Positions 26,261 through 38,357 of a stretch of DNA of 64,000 bases are shown piece by piece. How positions within the stretch are numbered: position 1 is the stretch's first letter; each line of letters starts with the position of its first letter. This DNA is from Mastigias papua (taxonomy: Eukaryota > Cnidaria > Scyphozoa > Rhizostomeae > Mastigiidae): the NCBI GenBank assembly GCA_964019165.1, contig OZ025268.1, positions 14,778,359 through 14,842,358 on the forward strand, in the 5' to 3' direction. Position numbers and translations under genes: made by a program. The notes beneath the pieces were generated by a model. The model was not told the origin of the DNA. It was given only the letters and a program-made list of their open reading frames with translations, and did not search any database.

Positions 26261-27410
26261 TGCAGATTGAATTTACTGATGATTTTAATATGCGATTCAT
26301 AAGGCAAAGCTCTTGATTTCATTGTTTAGCTTATCAATGCCACATTTCTATCAAAAACTTGCTGATTTTTCCTTAGTACAAATATTGACACTATAATTTT
26401 TGCTCAGAGTAGCTCTTCCCTTGTCTCCTTTGCAAAGTCTTTCAAGTTTTCTACGGGGCAACTTGATATAATCTGGCTTCCTTGGAACCACTGAACAAAT
26501 CTAATATGGTCTATTATATCCCTAGTTATAGCTCCAGGGTGGTTTGACTGTCACACTAGGGTCTTTTGTAATCCTTGCTCTATAATCCTGTTCAACAGTT
26601 AATTTCCTGTGACTGTTATTCGTTAACGTTCCTTTTAATTGGTTAATCAATAATTCCTCTTTGTGCATCTTTTTTGTGCAATGTTGCGTCTTAAGACTGT
26701 TCCTGTTTAGCAGCAATTTAGTTTTTACATCTTTGGAGATATCGCTCTGTGAACCAGGTTTGAGTTCTTTGTTTGCGTTTCGTCTTTGTACTCTTGGGGT
26801 TATCCATACGGTACGCTCAAAATCACCACATTTTTTACCAATCCACCAACCACGTACGCGCAAGTTAGCTTTTGACTAAACCCACCCACCCACCTCTGTA
26901 TAAACGTACGAAGGTTTCTTTGATATTTAATGAAATATTTTGACCAGTTTTAGCAACTTTTTTGCACAAAATGAGGAAAACATACATCAAGTTCTCACTT
27001 TGGAAGTGATTGGATTCTACGTACACTTTGAGTTTTACGAACCCTCTCATCCTGTACACGTGAGTACGCTTTTTGGCATTACCCATCCACCAAGCCTCAG
27101 AGAAATTAGAGAGTCGAGAATTTGACCAAAAATTTCTTCAATCCCCAAAGAAATTCTGAAGAATCCGTAGGATTCTCCACAATGCGACCCAGAAGAATAA
27201 TCCACAAGGAACAACATAAATTGCGGCATTGTAAAGCAGTTCAAAAAACAAGATTCATGAGTAAAACTTATAGTCAGCTCTCTCTTTCTCTCTTCCCACG
27301 TGCGGAAGTATCTATCTCAACAAAACAATTTGATAAAAACGAGCTTAAAGTAACATGGTGTGTGTCTTCGAGTTCTTCTAGGGGGTTTGCCAAAACTCTC
27401 CCCTATTTGA
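26261..27410. other. Intergenic, unresolved; possibly flank of BEL/Pao element
   Basis: No coding remnant recognised. A CCCACCCACCCACC run at 26881 begins a stretch with several short repeats up to about 27130. It could be long-terminal-repeat or leader sequence of the adjacent BEL/Pao relic, but no paired LTR was seen. Confidence 0.35.
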
Positions 27411-29366
27411 TCAGACATAGGAGTCAAATATGTGTAATTTATTGTTCATCTTCATCTTTAGCGATTTCTCTGATAATCGCTGTTGTATCCTTTGCAGCTT
27501 GTCTTTTCGGTTTGAACTCTTTTGCCTTGGGATTAAGTAATTTTTGTTTTCAACTTCACATTGTAGCTCCAGTAGGTAAATGTGCAGGATAGGTGTTTCT
27601 AGATGCGATTTTCCAGCCCTTAGTCTATCAGCTTGGATATCATCTCTACCAGGAAGAAGGCGTTCTATAATCTCAGTTTTTAACAAACCTCTGTTTTTCT
27701 CTTCCCCTTTTATCGTAAATACATCACCTGGGTCCACTTTTATATCCTTTGCTTTATGAATCAACTTGTGCTTTTCTCTTAAAGCCTGTAAATATTCCGA
27801 ATTAAATCTTTTCCATAGCATTTCTTTACAACAACGGATTTATCTTTCACGATTTCTCAATTCAATGTCTTCAATGTTCTCAAAGTCCTCTTCTTGGTGT
27901 TAATGCTGGAAGCTGAATATAATCTTCACAGTAGCAATGTGGGCGATTGTTTAGTATAATCCGAATGTCAAGCAAAACACTCTGCAGTTCTTTGAACGTC
28001 AGCTTTGCTCCTTATAAGACTTTGTAGAGAGACATCTTTACTAGACCGACAAGGCGCTCAAGCATACCTCCCCACCAAGGAGCTCTGCTTAAGTCAAACT
28101 GTCAAATCACTTCATGTTGTGCTAAAAAATCATCACGCCTTTCGTTCCGCATAATTTTGCGAAGCCATTTTGCTGCTGCAACAAACGTTTTTCTGTTATC
28201 TGAGATCACCTTTTCTGGAAAGCCCCTGCAAGCGATAAATCTCTTGAAACTACTAAAAAATTCTTTACATGTCATATCAGGCAATAATTATATATGCAGC
28301 CCGCGTCAAGCTACATGTATAAAGTATGATATAGGACTTCCCTTCTCGTCTTGCTGCTTATTTATAATAAATTGGGCCTGCAAAGTCCACCCCAATTATT
28401 TGAAAGGGTGCTTCTCCTTCAGTGCGTTCTTTGGACAGATTCCCTGTTGGTGGCTTGGCAAATGCCCTAGCTTGAAAACATTTGCAGCCATGGCACTTTC
28501 TGATTGTCTGTTTTGAAAGCTGTAGTAACTTTGGTATCCAGTATTTGTCACGAATCTTTGGCATTGTAAGTCCTACGTCACCATGGAGAGTTTGGACATG
28601 GGCATCTTCAACAACCTTTTCACTAACAATGTGTTTTCTTGGGATGTAAATCGGAAACTATCCTTGAAGACATCCTCTACATTCATACAGTTTCTCCTCA
28701 TTCAATTGAAGATTTAACCTTTGTTGGTCATCTTTAAATTCATCTGTCTCCTGTTAGTCTTATTGAGCTCTTCTTAACCAGATTTCTTCTGTTCGTTGGT
28801 TTCCATCGTTCTCAGTGGCTCTGACTCTTTTTGACTCTGCAATGTTTCACAAATCTAACAATCCAAGCTGTAACACGAAATGCTTTCCAAAATGCCAGTT
28901 CGTTAAACATGTGATCTAGTTGGTCGATCTTTGTACTTACTATCAGCTTCATTATAGGCACCTTGCAGTTGATGTGTACCTACTATCTACTCTACTTACA
29001 ATACAAAATTAAAAACGATGAGTTACTGATAAACAAAATTTCTATCTGTAAAAAACCTGTGTCCTGTTCTGTAGGCCAGTCTCTAGAATCAGACAACCAG
29101 CAGGGTCTTTTTTTCCAAAGATCATCTAGTTGTTTAGATACAGCCCCACGGCTTCCAAGATCCGCTGGGTTTTCAACAGTAGACACGTGTCTCCAAGTAA
29201 GCTGAAATCGATGGCTCAACTGTGTAAAATACAAATAGAATACCAACAGCATTTTGCTCCTATCTTCAATGGCATCATTGCATGTGAAACCCTTATCGTA
29301 CAATAATAAGACAGATATCTGACCATTACAACATTTAGTCGTATCCAGTAATAAATAATGATACAT
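27411..29366 (-). mobile_element. BEL/Pao LTR-retrotransposon relic: RNase H end, integrase, DUF5641
   Basis: Minus strand, in the expected order. RNase H end at 29366-28992: LTWRHVSTVENPADLGSRG. Integrase zinc-binding and start of core at 28564-28358: KCHGCKCFQARAFAKPP and FQIIGVDFAGPIYYK. Further core at 28284-28102: FIACRGFPEKVISDN, the Asp-containing RGxPxxxxSDNxxxF motif. C-terminal DUF5641-type domain at 27821-27411: WKRFNSEYLQALREKH and VDPGDVF. Stops and frameshifts throughout; LTRs, gag, protease and RT were not found. Confidence 0.9.
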
Positions 29367-29949
29367 TAATGGCGCAATGATTTCTAATTCATGATATCAC
29401 GTGTACTTAGAGTTTGAAAAACTACAATTCAGATGTTCCAATGGCGACGAGGGATTCCTGCTTCATTTTGTTGGGTAGATTCTGTCCAATAGCATTCATC
29501 TCAAAATGATCTTTCGGATCCTTCCTCCTTAGGCCAGTGTTGGACATGCGACGTCATGGAAAGAGTGTTAGACTATAACGAGGTTGTATTAGGAAATTCA
29601 TTATTATTACGTTTTGCACTGTGATTCGAGAATCAATAAGGTAAGAACAATGTGAGTTGAGTTGGAGAAGTTGTGTGGTATTGAGTTAGGATCGTGATAG
29701 TTGCTATTGAGTTTGGATTGTGATTGTCGTTGAAAGTCGGATGAAATGAAGAAAAGAAAGAAAAAAATACATTGGTTTTGTCAATAGATTTTTTGTTTCG
29801 TAGGTTTCCTTACAGGTACAGTGCATGCGCTACTTTAAGATGCATATAATCGCAATGAACTTTGCTGATGATACACAAAAGCGAGCGTTATCATTGTGCC
29901 AGGTTGGTACCTCTACTCAGGGGAATTATGATACGTTGCTGATTGCAGA

Positions 29950-30270
29950 AAATTGAAGAATAAGATTATAATACCACTGTAGCGAAGGTAGATTTTTGCC
30001 TTTTACGGATGAGGAATGTTGATTTTGAGACATTTCAGTTACGCCAAGCGAAACAACATGAGACAACCAATCAATTCGTTACCCGTCTTCGCAAGCTTGG
30101 CATTGTGAATTTACAGATTTGGACAAAGAGCTGAATTCTAAAATTATACAAAACAATTTATCAAAACAGCTCCGCCGCTCTGTGTTGAGCAAAGACAAGT
30201 TGACCCTTGACAAATTATTAGCCAATGCTAGAGTTCTTGAAGAGAGTACAGCCCAAGCAAAAGACCTTTA
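29950..30270 (+). mobile_element. Ty3/Gypsy gag fragment
   Basis: Plus strand. FETFQLRQAKQHETTNQFV then TRLRKLGI, a frameshift, and FTDLDKELNSKIIQNNLS, LRRSVLSKDKLTLDKLLA and NARVLEESTAQA. This is the Gypsy gag helical core (FRQAKQxxxETxxQFVTRLR...I...LS..LRR...LTLDKLLxxAR). Nothing of pol follows. 29370-29950 between this and the BEL/Pao relic could hold its LTR or leader but I cannot define it. Confidence 0.8.
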
Positions 30271-30389
30271 AATAAGCCTCTACAGCTCTTTTTTTATATA
30301 TGCTCATAATCAAATTACAATACAACATACTCGACAACTTTATTCCAAACCTTTACAATTGGGTACTAAACATACATCAACAGTGTCAC

Positions 30390-30720
30390 TATTGTACTTT
30401 TCGTGGCTTCATAAAAACAGAATTTGCCATGTTAATGATCAAGTACATCGACAATGAGGTAAAACGGGTCATTTTGCAAACGCATATAAGATAAATGATT
30501 GCTCACTGATAGAAAGCAGACGGTCAAAATAGGCACTACCTTTAATACCTGGGAGTCATTGTCAAAAGGGGTTCCACAGGGGTCTGTACTTGGTCCCCTT
30601 CTGTTCATCATATCTATAAGTGATTTCTTTCATGCTATAAAGCACTCTCAGGTATGCAACTTCGCTGATGACAGCACGATTTTTGCATATGTTGAAAGCC
30701 TAAGTGACCATATTTCTGGC
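30390..30720 (+). mobile_element. CR1/Jockey-like LINE RT fragment
   Basis: Plus strand. STEFAMLM-like codons near 30420 (read as TEFAMLMIKYIDNEV), then LSKGVPQGSVLGPLLF and CNFADDSTIFAYVES, the RT motifs QGSVLGPLLF and FADD. It is oriented against the LINE to its right. It ends at a perfect 18-bp palindrome at 30733-30750. Confidence 0.8.
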
Positions 30721-30732
30721 AGCTTCTTTAAA

Positions 30733-30750
30733 CGACCAAATATTTGGTCG
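30733..30750. repeat. Perfect 18-bp palindrome
   Basis: CGACCAAATATTTGGTCG is its own reverse complement. It is followed by GGCCAAATGGTCGACC, a partial echo. It may be the tip of a small inverted-repeat element. Confidence 0.85.
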
Positions 30751-30799
30751 GCCAAATGGTCGACCGGCCCAGTGTAAATGCTGCCTAAAAATCATTGAA

Positions 30800-33240
30800 C
30801 AAGTCTCACTTCATTTCATTTCATTTATAAAAATACAGAGAGGTAGCCCATCAGCTGTGGCTGGTTTTCAAGGGGCCTCTCATTTTACATGTAGTTGAAG
30901 TAAAAAGTAAAATATTACAGAGATATATTTACAATTGTTAAAAATCACATTTAGAAAATATGCAAACTAGACAATGAAAGCTCAAGTAATAAACTAGTCA
31001 AATGTTACATAAGATCTAAAACGACTTATAAAAAATGTCTGTTTAGCCTACCTCGGTAAACTATTCCAAATTCTAGCACCCCTATACGAGAAGCATTCTG
31101 TCGATTTTATGGTTTCTTCTTTGGTATCTGTACATCAGAATCAGTGTTTCTAAGGTTATGGGATGAAGAATGTGAGTTTCTTATGAAGGGGTAGATCAAA
31201 TATTGAGGGGCTAAGTTATTGACAGATTTGAATGCTATAGTTTTCATTTCCTGATTGATTAGATCATCAATGGTTTCCCAACCCAAACTCTGTATTAGGA
31301 GCATGCTTGGGGCATCATAGTTACTATTAGTAACGATGCGAGCTGCTCGATTTTGTATTTTTTGCCGCCTATCAATTTCAGTTTTCCCACAATATTGCCA
31401 AACTGAGCAGCAATATCTGAAGTGGGGTTCTATGATGCTCTTGTATAGGCTCTTCAAGGTTTCAAATTGGAATAAATGCTTGGAATAGTTCAAGATCCCT
31501 AATGCTCTAGAAACTTTAGTTGCAGTCAATTGGATTTGTTTTTTCCAATTGAGCGTATGGTCTGTATAGACTCCTAGATATTTTATATGAGGGGTAGCTT
31601 TAATATCCCTCTCTCTGATTTCCAACGCTAACTTTTCACCATTTTCCAAAAACTTTTTTTGCGTTTGATTTGAGGCAATCAGTAGCGATTTGGTTTTGAC
31701 AACATTAAAAGAGAGCTTGTTACCCTGTAGCCAATAATCTAGACGCTGGAGGTCTTCGTTTAACCCTTTTAAGCCTTTTGATCTAGAGCATAGACTGGTA
31801 TCATCAGCGTGCATAGAAACTCAAGAGGTATTTAATGCTTGCGGCAAATCGTTAATGTATAATAGAAACAAAAGTGATCCTTGACATGATACTTGGGGTA
31901 TCCTAGTCTCAAGTCTCAATTTTGGAATTCACCCCATTAACCCTGAAACATTGCCTACTGTTATTAGGGTATGATTTAAACCAGAACAGTTCACGATTTT
32001 TTACACCGTAGTGCTCTAATTTCTGGCATAAAATGCTATGATCGACGGTATCAAATACTTTTATGAGGTCTACAAACACAAGCCCAGTTATTTCTTCATT
32101 ATCCATTGCATCATACCAATCTTCACAATTTTTGAGTAAGCATGTTGCAGTAGAATGTAAAGCTCTAAATCCAGACTGGTTGGCGGAAAGGCAGCAATTT
32201 TCTTCAAGGTATTTGTAAAGCTGGTTATAACTAGGTAGAACTGAAATAAGGATGATAATTTGACTTTTCAGTCTTGTCACCAACTTTTGAAAATTGGTGT
32301 TATTCTAGCTATTTTCCACATATCAGGAAACACGCTAGTTTCAATGGATGTATTGAAGATAAGAGCGAGGGAATTTTCAAAATATGAAATGGCTTGTTTT
32401 ACGAAATAACTTGAGATGTGATCAATCCCAAAGCCTTTCGATGCCTTTAGATCACTAACTGCCTCTCTGATTTCTTCTATGTCGATTGTTCTAAAGTGAA
32501 ATATATGGCTTTTATTAATAATATCGAAGTGTCGATTTAAAAGAGGGTTTGGGGCTGCTTCATTATCATTGGCAAGATCTTTACCTATCGAGCAGAAGCT
32601 ATTCATTTATTAGCAATACATACTTTATTCATAATATTCTCACCAGAATCCTTAATGCTGTCTATCCTAGCGGATTTACATCGCTTTCCTATGGCCTCAT
32701 TAAGTCTTCCATGTCTCCTTCATGTTCCCCTTAGAAGCTAAAATTTTCCCCACAAAACATTATCTTTTCGATTTAGTATTTAGGGAATTTACTTTGTTGC
32801 GCGCTTGCCGGTATGCACTCATGACGATATGCGATTTACTTGTAATAGCCTTATTTTTTAAGTTTCTCTCGTTGTTTCATAAGTGTCGTTAGACTGCTAT
32901 TAATCCATTGGCAATATTTATCGGATACTCTGATCTCTCTCATTGGCGCATGTTTTTCAACAACAAAGTTGAATCTTGTGGTCCATTCTTCAACTAAGAT
33001 ATCTACATTATCAGTTTCATTATTAACATTATCAGTTTCAGGCAAAGTATAACACCACTGTATTGATGAAACATCTGCTAGAAAGTGATCCTCCGTGTAC
33101 TTTTTCATGTTCCTAGTTTTTAAAGTTTTGTAGCCATTCTGGGTTGCGCCATTCAACTTTCTAACGCAGTAAACCATGTAGTGATCGCATGCAGAGATAA
33201 ACAAAGATAAAAAACTAAATAATGTTACAAAAAGCAAATT
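30800..33240 (-). mobile_element. CR1/Jockey-like LINE, RT and tail to the 3' end
   Basis: Minus strand, in order. Post-endonuclease spacer at 33190-32851: DHYMVYCVRKLNGATQNG and HAPMREIRVSDKYCQWI. RT start at 32606-32277: DLKASKGFGIDHISS and MWKIARITPIFK. RT palm at 32283-31909: NQSGFRALHSTATCLLK and GLVFVDLIKVFDTVDHSIL. RT end and tail at 31814-31107: HADDTSLCSRSK (ADD box), IKYLGVYTDHTLNW, PHFRYCCSVWQYCG and NRAARIVTNSNYDAPSMLL. At about 30809-30830 the 3' tail is a (TGAAA)n-type repeat, as in this LINE group. The 5' endonuclease is absent and there are several frameshifts. This tail wording is common in coral genomes. Confidence 0.92.
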
Positions 33241-33604
33241 AGAAGACTTTCCTAGCTAATCAAAGACTAAAGTTCTAAATACATCGTACAAGCTTCAGAT
33301 TGCCTATGAAAGTATAAACCAGAAGGAATCCCAATGAGGAACATTCCAAAAAGTGTACTTATACCAGTAATTGGTGCTTATGCAGGCAAGTATGACATTG
33401 TATATTAATATCTAAATTTTATCTGAAAATGAATATCCTTCCAAAACTCAAATATATTTTCCAAATGATGTATTTGATGTTTTCATACACATTTTCTATA
33501 TAGAACCGAACAAAAAGGGATCTATACGTAGAAGAGTAAACAATCTAAGGAAATAGTGCACAAAATCAAGAGTTAAGTAGCCAATTTTACATAAATTATG
33601 CGTA

Positions 33605-33965
33605 CAGTATACTCGCGATACCTGGGACTCCCAAGGGAAACCGAAATCAGTCCCAGTTCGCGGTGCTCTCGATAACTGGGATTCTGTCGATGAAATATGG
33701 TTGTAGTCTCACCAAAGCGGAGAATGTTGGCAATTCTGACTGCATAGATGTCACAAGTCGCCTCTTAGTTACACGCTCATTGTGATATAATCATTTATAC
33801 TTTTGATATAGACATCTATCCGCCAAAAGCATTTTCCCATACGTCACTTTCGTCGTGGTCCCAGTTAAGGGGAGCAAAGCTATGAATTTTCAAGGGGAAA
33901 GTAAAAGTAGTCCTACCTAGCGGGAATCCCAGTTATCCAGGGTCCCAGCTATCGTGAGTATACTG
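33605..33965. mobile_element. pogo/Tigger-like MITE (361 bp)
   Basis: Begins CAGTATACTCGCGATACC and ends with the reverse complement of CAGTATACTCACGATAGC. Both arms continue as TGGGAC and, further in, repeat ACTGGGATTC and CCCAGTT. The left flank is TA and the right is CA, so a TA target duplication is only half supported. No coding capacity. Confidence 0.75.
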
Positions 33966-34777
33966 CATTTCTTGTAGCAAGTGGTTCAAATTAAAACTGG
34001 CAGTACTAACAGTGCCATGTCATAATACAGGAAAGTTGCAATGTCTGTAGCACTAAATATGTAGCTAAAATTAAGGCACTATAAAGGAACTTTTAGTCAA
34101 AAGAGGTTCAATACATACGGAATTTTTAGAACTAGGCCTTATGCATGGTTCCTTATAGACAAAAACGCTTATTCCAATGGACTTTGAAGACCTTTTCCTC
34201 ATGAGACAAACGAACAACTGGACTTTCCTTAACAAAGAAATACTCTACAAAACCCTTCCATACTTAAATTGCCAAAGACATGTGATTAAATAATATTAAA
34301 GCAAGGGCGGCACAGCCACATTTTCTTACAGCTGCAAAGCTTTGAAATCAGCCTAATATCCATTATTCTAAGTAACCGAAAGTGCAACATACATCCCATG
34401 AATAGGCTTATAACACAAGACGAATTTCATCGCTGTTCTATGCTATCATATGCAGAACCCCATGTTCTCGAATTACAATGCCGCACAAAGAGGAAACATA
34501 TCTTGTAAAATAATGAGAATGATATTCTCATTCACCCGTGGGTGACTAATCAACGCAGTACGCTCTGGTAAGTGTCACATGAAACAGTATGTTCAATATG
34601 CCAAATCGTGCCTCCGTTTCTTCGTGCAGAATTGAAATTCTTTAGGATCAATAGTTTATTCACTTAGTTCTAATGGGGCAACAAAGTAAATGTTGTGCAC
34701 ATTCTGAGCAAATGAGCCATACTAATACTCCCTTGGAAAATTGTACGAACATCTAATTCTAGATGAGGAAAGTCACC
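33966..34777. other. Intergenic, nothing recognised
   Basis: No gene, repeat boundary or motif seen on either strand. Confidence 0.45.
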
Positions 34778-34785
34778 CCTACTAT

Positions 34786-35123
34786 CAGTGGTGTAGAGCT
34801 GGGGCCCTAGTTATTTTTTCTTATTTTAGGGGGCTTCAGCCCCTCAAGCTATTCTCAACAAATGCTGATTTTCTAAATTCATTTTTCTTCCATTTGCTTT
34901 CATTACAATTTTTACCTCCTGTTTTTATAAGCTTTCCTTAATCACACTATTGCCTGTGAGGAACGCTTTCGAATTGGAAGCTAGCCTCTTTGTCGTTTTT
35001 ATGATTTCAGTTGTTACATATCCTCGTTTTCACATACGATGCTCCATTGTTACAAAGCCACGTTTTGAAATAAATGCATTTATACATGAGCCCCCAATCT
35101 ATTGATTTAGCTCTACACCACTT
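34786..35123. mobile_element. hAT MITE with perfect 8-bp target duplication (338 bp)
   Basis: Starts CAGTGGTGTAGAGCT and ends with AGCTCTACACCACTT. The repeats are inverted with one terminal mismatch. Both sides carry the identical 8-mer CCTACTAT (34778-34785 and 35124-35131), the exact length hAT transposases make. Inside the left end is a GGGGGCTTCAGCCCC hairpin. No transposase. Confidence 0.9.
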
Positions 35124-35249
35124 CCTACTATGTAGGAAGTAGATCTATGCAGTGTAAATGACTCTACATGAGCTATTCATAGTCTGGGGCCTTCGACTTC
35201 AGACCTCCAAGATACCCTCCCCAGTTACAGTATAGGAATGAGTTTACGA

Positions 35250-36960
35250 GATGGCAAATAATCGTCATAGTTCTTCAACTGCCATGAAAAAAACCACTGA
35301 AAACGAATATCACACTGATAGTAGTCTTATCAGAATCACAACACTAAGGAGGAAGATAATGCTACATCATCAAAATATTGTGGCTTTTCGGATGGGCGTT
35401 ACGTCATTTTTCCATATGACTAAAGAAGCGGATAACCCTTTTGAAGAAGAGAGTAAGGACTGACTCGGCTGCAAATATTAATAAAGAAAAGGCAAAGTGA
35501 AAGGAAAAATAGGTACCTATGTCAAAGAGCACCTCATAAACAGAAGCAATTCTATCCAATATAGAACCACAAGACATAAGCAAGCAATTTTGTACTTCTA
35601 AATACAACTAAGAAGCCAAACAGAGGAGTGCAGCTTAAGTCTATAACGAATAATTTGCAGCTATTATCAAGTATCTACAACTCATGCTAAACAAGAGAAA
35701 TCAGCCTCCACTGTTGATTTAATTATGAAAATCAGGCTTCCTTAACGGAATAACACATGAAACTGGCTCCATAAGATTAGGAAGAAAATCTGAACTGTTA
35801 TTGATGGTGATCAAAGAACATGGAGCATTTTAATGCTAAGGAGGTTATCCATGACTATATAGTAATAGGAGAAATGCTGAAATCTAGTACTTCTAAATCG
35901 TTACAGGATACTCAGAACAGGCTGTTTTGCTTTATATTTTTGCAGCTCTAAAATGCAACTAGAATTGAAATCACATGGGGCTGGTATTTTGCAGAGAGCT
36001 TAAAAGGGACAGCTTGATCCAGATGTAGGAAAGGCATTTGCCGTCAAGTAGTGGAGATAACTGCATGTCCAATTAATACGGCAATTTCAGTATCAGTTGG
36101 TGAACATAAAACAGAGCTATTTTCATTACTCACAGAAGGTCCTATTGCAGCAGAATTCACTCAGGGAAAATAGCTAGATTTTACAGATGCATAGCATGTA
36201 GCCTGTGTCACAATCCAAAGCACCGACAACTCACCGCCTTACGATTATCATGGACAGGCATTCAGATGTTGCTTCATGCATCCTATTCTGCTTCTTAAGG
36301 ACACAATAACATTATTATTCGCACAGATGATACTGTTTTGATACTTGCTGTTGCGGTAGCAGAGAAAGTCCCTTGAATTCAAGAAGCTTGGCTAGCATTT
36401 GGTAGCGGGAAAATTTTCACTACGATGCAGCTCACAGGATAAATATGCTATAGATCCACAAAATGCACTAATCTTGGCAATGTTCCATGCATACACAAGC
36501 TGTAATAATTATTGTGCATTTGCAAACCACAGAAAGAAAGCAGCTTTGGCAACACGGGGGTGTTTTCCTGAATTAACATATACATTGATAGCACTGGCAT
36601 CGTATCCTAATGAGATAAGTATGGAAAAATGAATACAATACAAAAGTATATTAAGTTGATCTATGACAAGGAAAGCCATACTATAGATATTCTCAAGGTG
36701 CAACAATGGTAAAAGAGAGCAACATAACTAGGATTCACTGGGAGAAATATTCTCTAAAAACACCAGCAGCTGACCTCTCCTTGTGATTAGGAGTGGAAAA
36801 AGATGATAACGGCTGATTTGAATAACATTAAAAAAACTTCCCAGAAGCTTCAAAAGCCTGTGATGAATTGACAGCTTTCAAATGCAAGGATGCATGGCTG
36901 CAAATGTCAAAGGGCAGCTCCTTGGTTTAACCAACTCTGCTTTTATGAACAGCTGTGAAA
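35250..36960 (+). pseudogene. Decayed remnant of a TE-linked hypothetical protein family
   Basis: Plus strand. The best section is 36070-36640, reading across stops: HKTELFSLLTEGPIAAEFTQ, then RTDDTVLILAVAVAEKVP, AWLAFGSGKIF, and at 36480-36600 MFHAYTSCNNYC followed by RKKAALATRGCFPELTYTLIA. At 36780-36900: EDDNG-like codons, then FPEASKACDELTAFKCK. The same order (HALH...SPDTDVLVL...LWxAFGTGK...MFHAFTGCDTVSSF..GKKTAW...FPELT) occurs in a large family repeatedly annotated as hypothetical in cnidarian and other invertebrate genomes. Its enzyme activity is not known to me. This copy is clearly dead. 35250-35463 may be an upstream part, with low confidence. Confidence 0.55.
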
Positions 36961-37910
36961 GATAGTGACAGGAGAATATTTACAGTAGCTAATTTCAGCA
37001 TTTGTATTTCTCGCCTGTTTCACTTCTATTCCAATTTCAATTTCCTAGTTTTATTTATCACGAATAAATGGTAATCCATCATACTTTCCCGTTATTTCTA
37101 AACATGATATATATGCTGTCACATTCTTTTTAAGACGCCTAATTTGGAGACCTGGTAAAAAGGTGCGGTTTGTTTGTCATAGTGTAAGTGTTTACAGAAC
37201 ATTTTCCAAGCTCACCTTAATCATCAAATGAACAAACTTTCCCATTCTAGAGACAAGTACATTAATTTCAAGTGGCAACGCTATGACATTTTCTATACTA
37301 TACTTTTTGCACACTACGCTTGGTATCAAAACCAACATATGCTTACTTTTTACACTCATTCCTTTACTATAACTAAAAAGTAAAAGTTGGAATCTGGAAA
37401 GCATTGCCCTTATGCAAGAATAGTCCATGTAGAAGAACTATTTATAATAATCCCACATTACTCTATAAGATGGATCTGTTTCCTACGTAGTAAAAGCTGA
37501 AAAACGATTCAGAGACATTGGGGCAACTTACCTGAGCTAAAAATAGATGCCCTGTTATTTTCCAGAATGGTCATATAGCTAAGGAAAATTACCCCCCCCC
37601 CTCTATCCTGGATTAGTAAGGTTACAAAGAATCAGTTGCAATTAAAAGCAATGTTAGAAATCAGCTGCTATGATTTCAAAATGGGCGAAGCTGGAAGTGT
37701 TCTATCGATATTCCATGTCCATTTAACGCAGTCGCTACTCCAAGAGCGTGGAATCAGAACTTCTGATATCATTGTCTATAAGAAATGAGAATAAAAAAGT
37801 GAAAGCAGATACATTCAGAGTTAAAATTGCAAATTTAAACCTAAATAATTGTCGAAATCAATGTTGTACAGGGCTCTTTTAGCACTACTAATTGGGTTGT
37901 AACACCAGAA
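36961..37910. other. Intergenic, nothing recognised
   Basis: No gene or defined repeat seen; one C-rich run (CCCCCCCCCC) near 37592. Confidence 0.4.
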
Positions 37911-38163
37911 CGACGACAAAAAGAATCATGGTGATTTATGATCATTCATAATTACTATTCGTCTTAAACTGTTTGACTTAATTAGACTTTATTTGATTTT
38001 TATAGACTTCATTTGCTGACATAAACATTTCGGACCCATTCCAGGATCCATCATCAGTATGAAATTGTTTAAAGGGACAGGCTAACTCGAATGCTAAGGG
38101 GAGAAAAACAAGAGGAAAACACATAAAAGAGAGACATAAGTACAATTCAAAAGACTGTAAAAG
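37911..38163 (-). mobile_element. Penelope-like element terminal fragment with hammerhead-like motif
   Basis: Minus-oriented terminal repeat fragment. It has GACGACAAAAAG at 37912-37923 and a hammerhead-like core at 38020-38061, the same spacing (about 90-110 bp) as in the neighbouring full element. It is cut off on the right by the insertion of the element at 38177. The 76-codon minus reading over it is not a real gene. Confidence 0.65.
38020..38061 (-). ncRNA. Hammerhead-ribozyme-like motif, copy C
   Basis: Minus strand. Stem I CAUA/UAUG, core CUGAUGA, one extra U, stem II GGAUCC pairing with GGGUCC around UGGAAU, then GAAA, then UGUU before the closing stem I strand. Stem III is reduced to a self-complementary AUGU. 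Core residues match the hammerhead consensus apart from the extra U before stem II. Confidence 0.5.
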
Positions 38164-38278
38164 GAAAGGATGGCTTAAGACGAGAGTGACGACAAAAAGA
38201 GACCACATTTAGATTATTTGACGACTATTCCATGATATTTTACTTAAAATGACTATTCCAAGACTAATCCGGTGTAAC

Positions 38279-38318
38279 CATAAACGTTTCGACTCGTGCT
38301 TGAGTCATCTTCAGTATG
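38279..38318 (-). ncRNA. Hammerhead-ribozyme-like motif, copy B (left arm)
   Basis: Minus strand. Stem I CAUA/UAUG, core CUGAAGA, an extra U, stem II GACUC/GAGUC around AAGCAC, then GAAA and CGUU. Stem III is the palindrome ACGU, so it can only form between two motifs. It lies 91 bp from the GACGACAAAAAG block. Confidence 0.5.
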
Positions 38319-38357
38319 AGGATACTGGATGAGACCGATATATAAAGTAAGGGTGGA

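Noticed and set aside
37978..38208. 76-codon minus-strand ORF
   Set aside because: It runs over Penelope terminal repeat and flank; no protein resemblance, and the region is better explained as RNA-level sequence.
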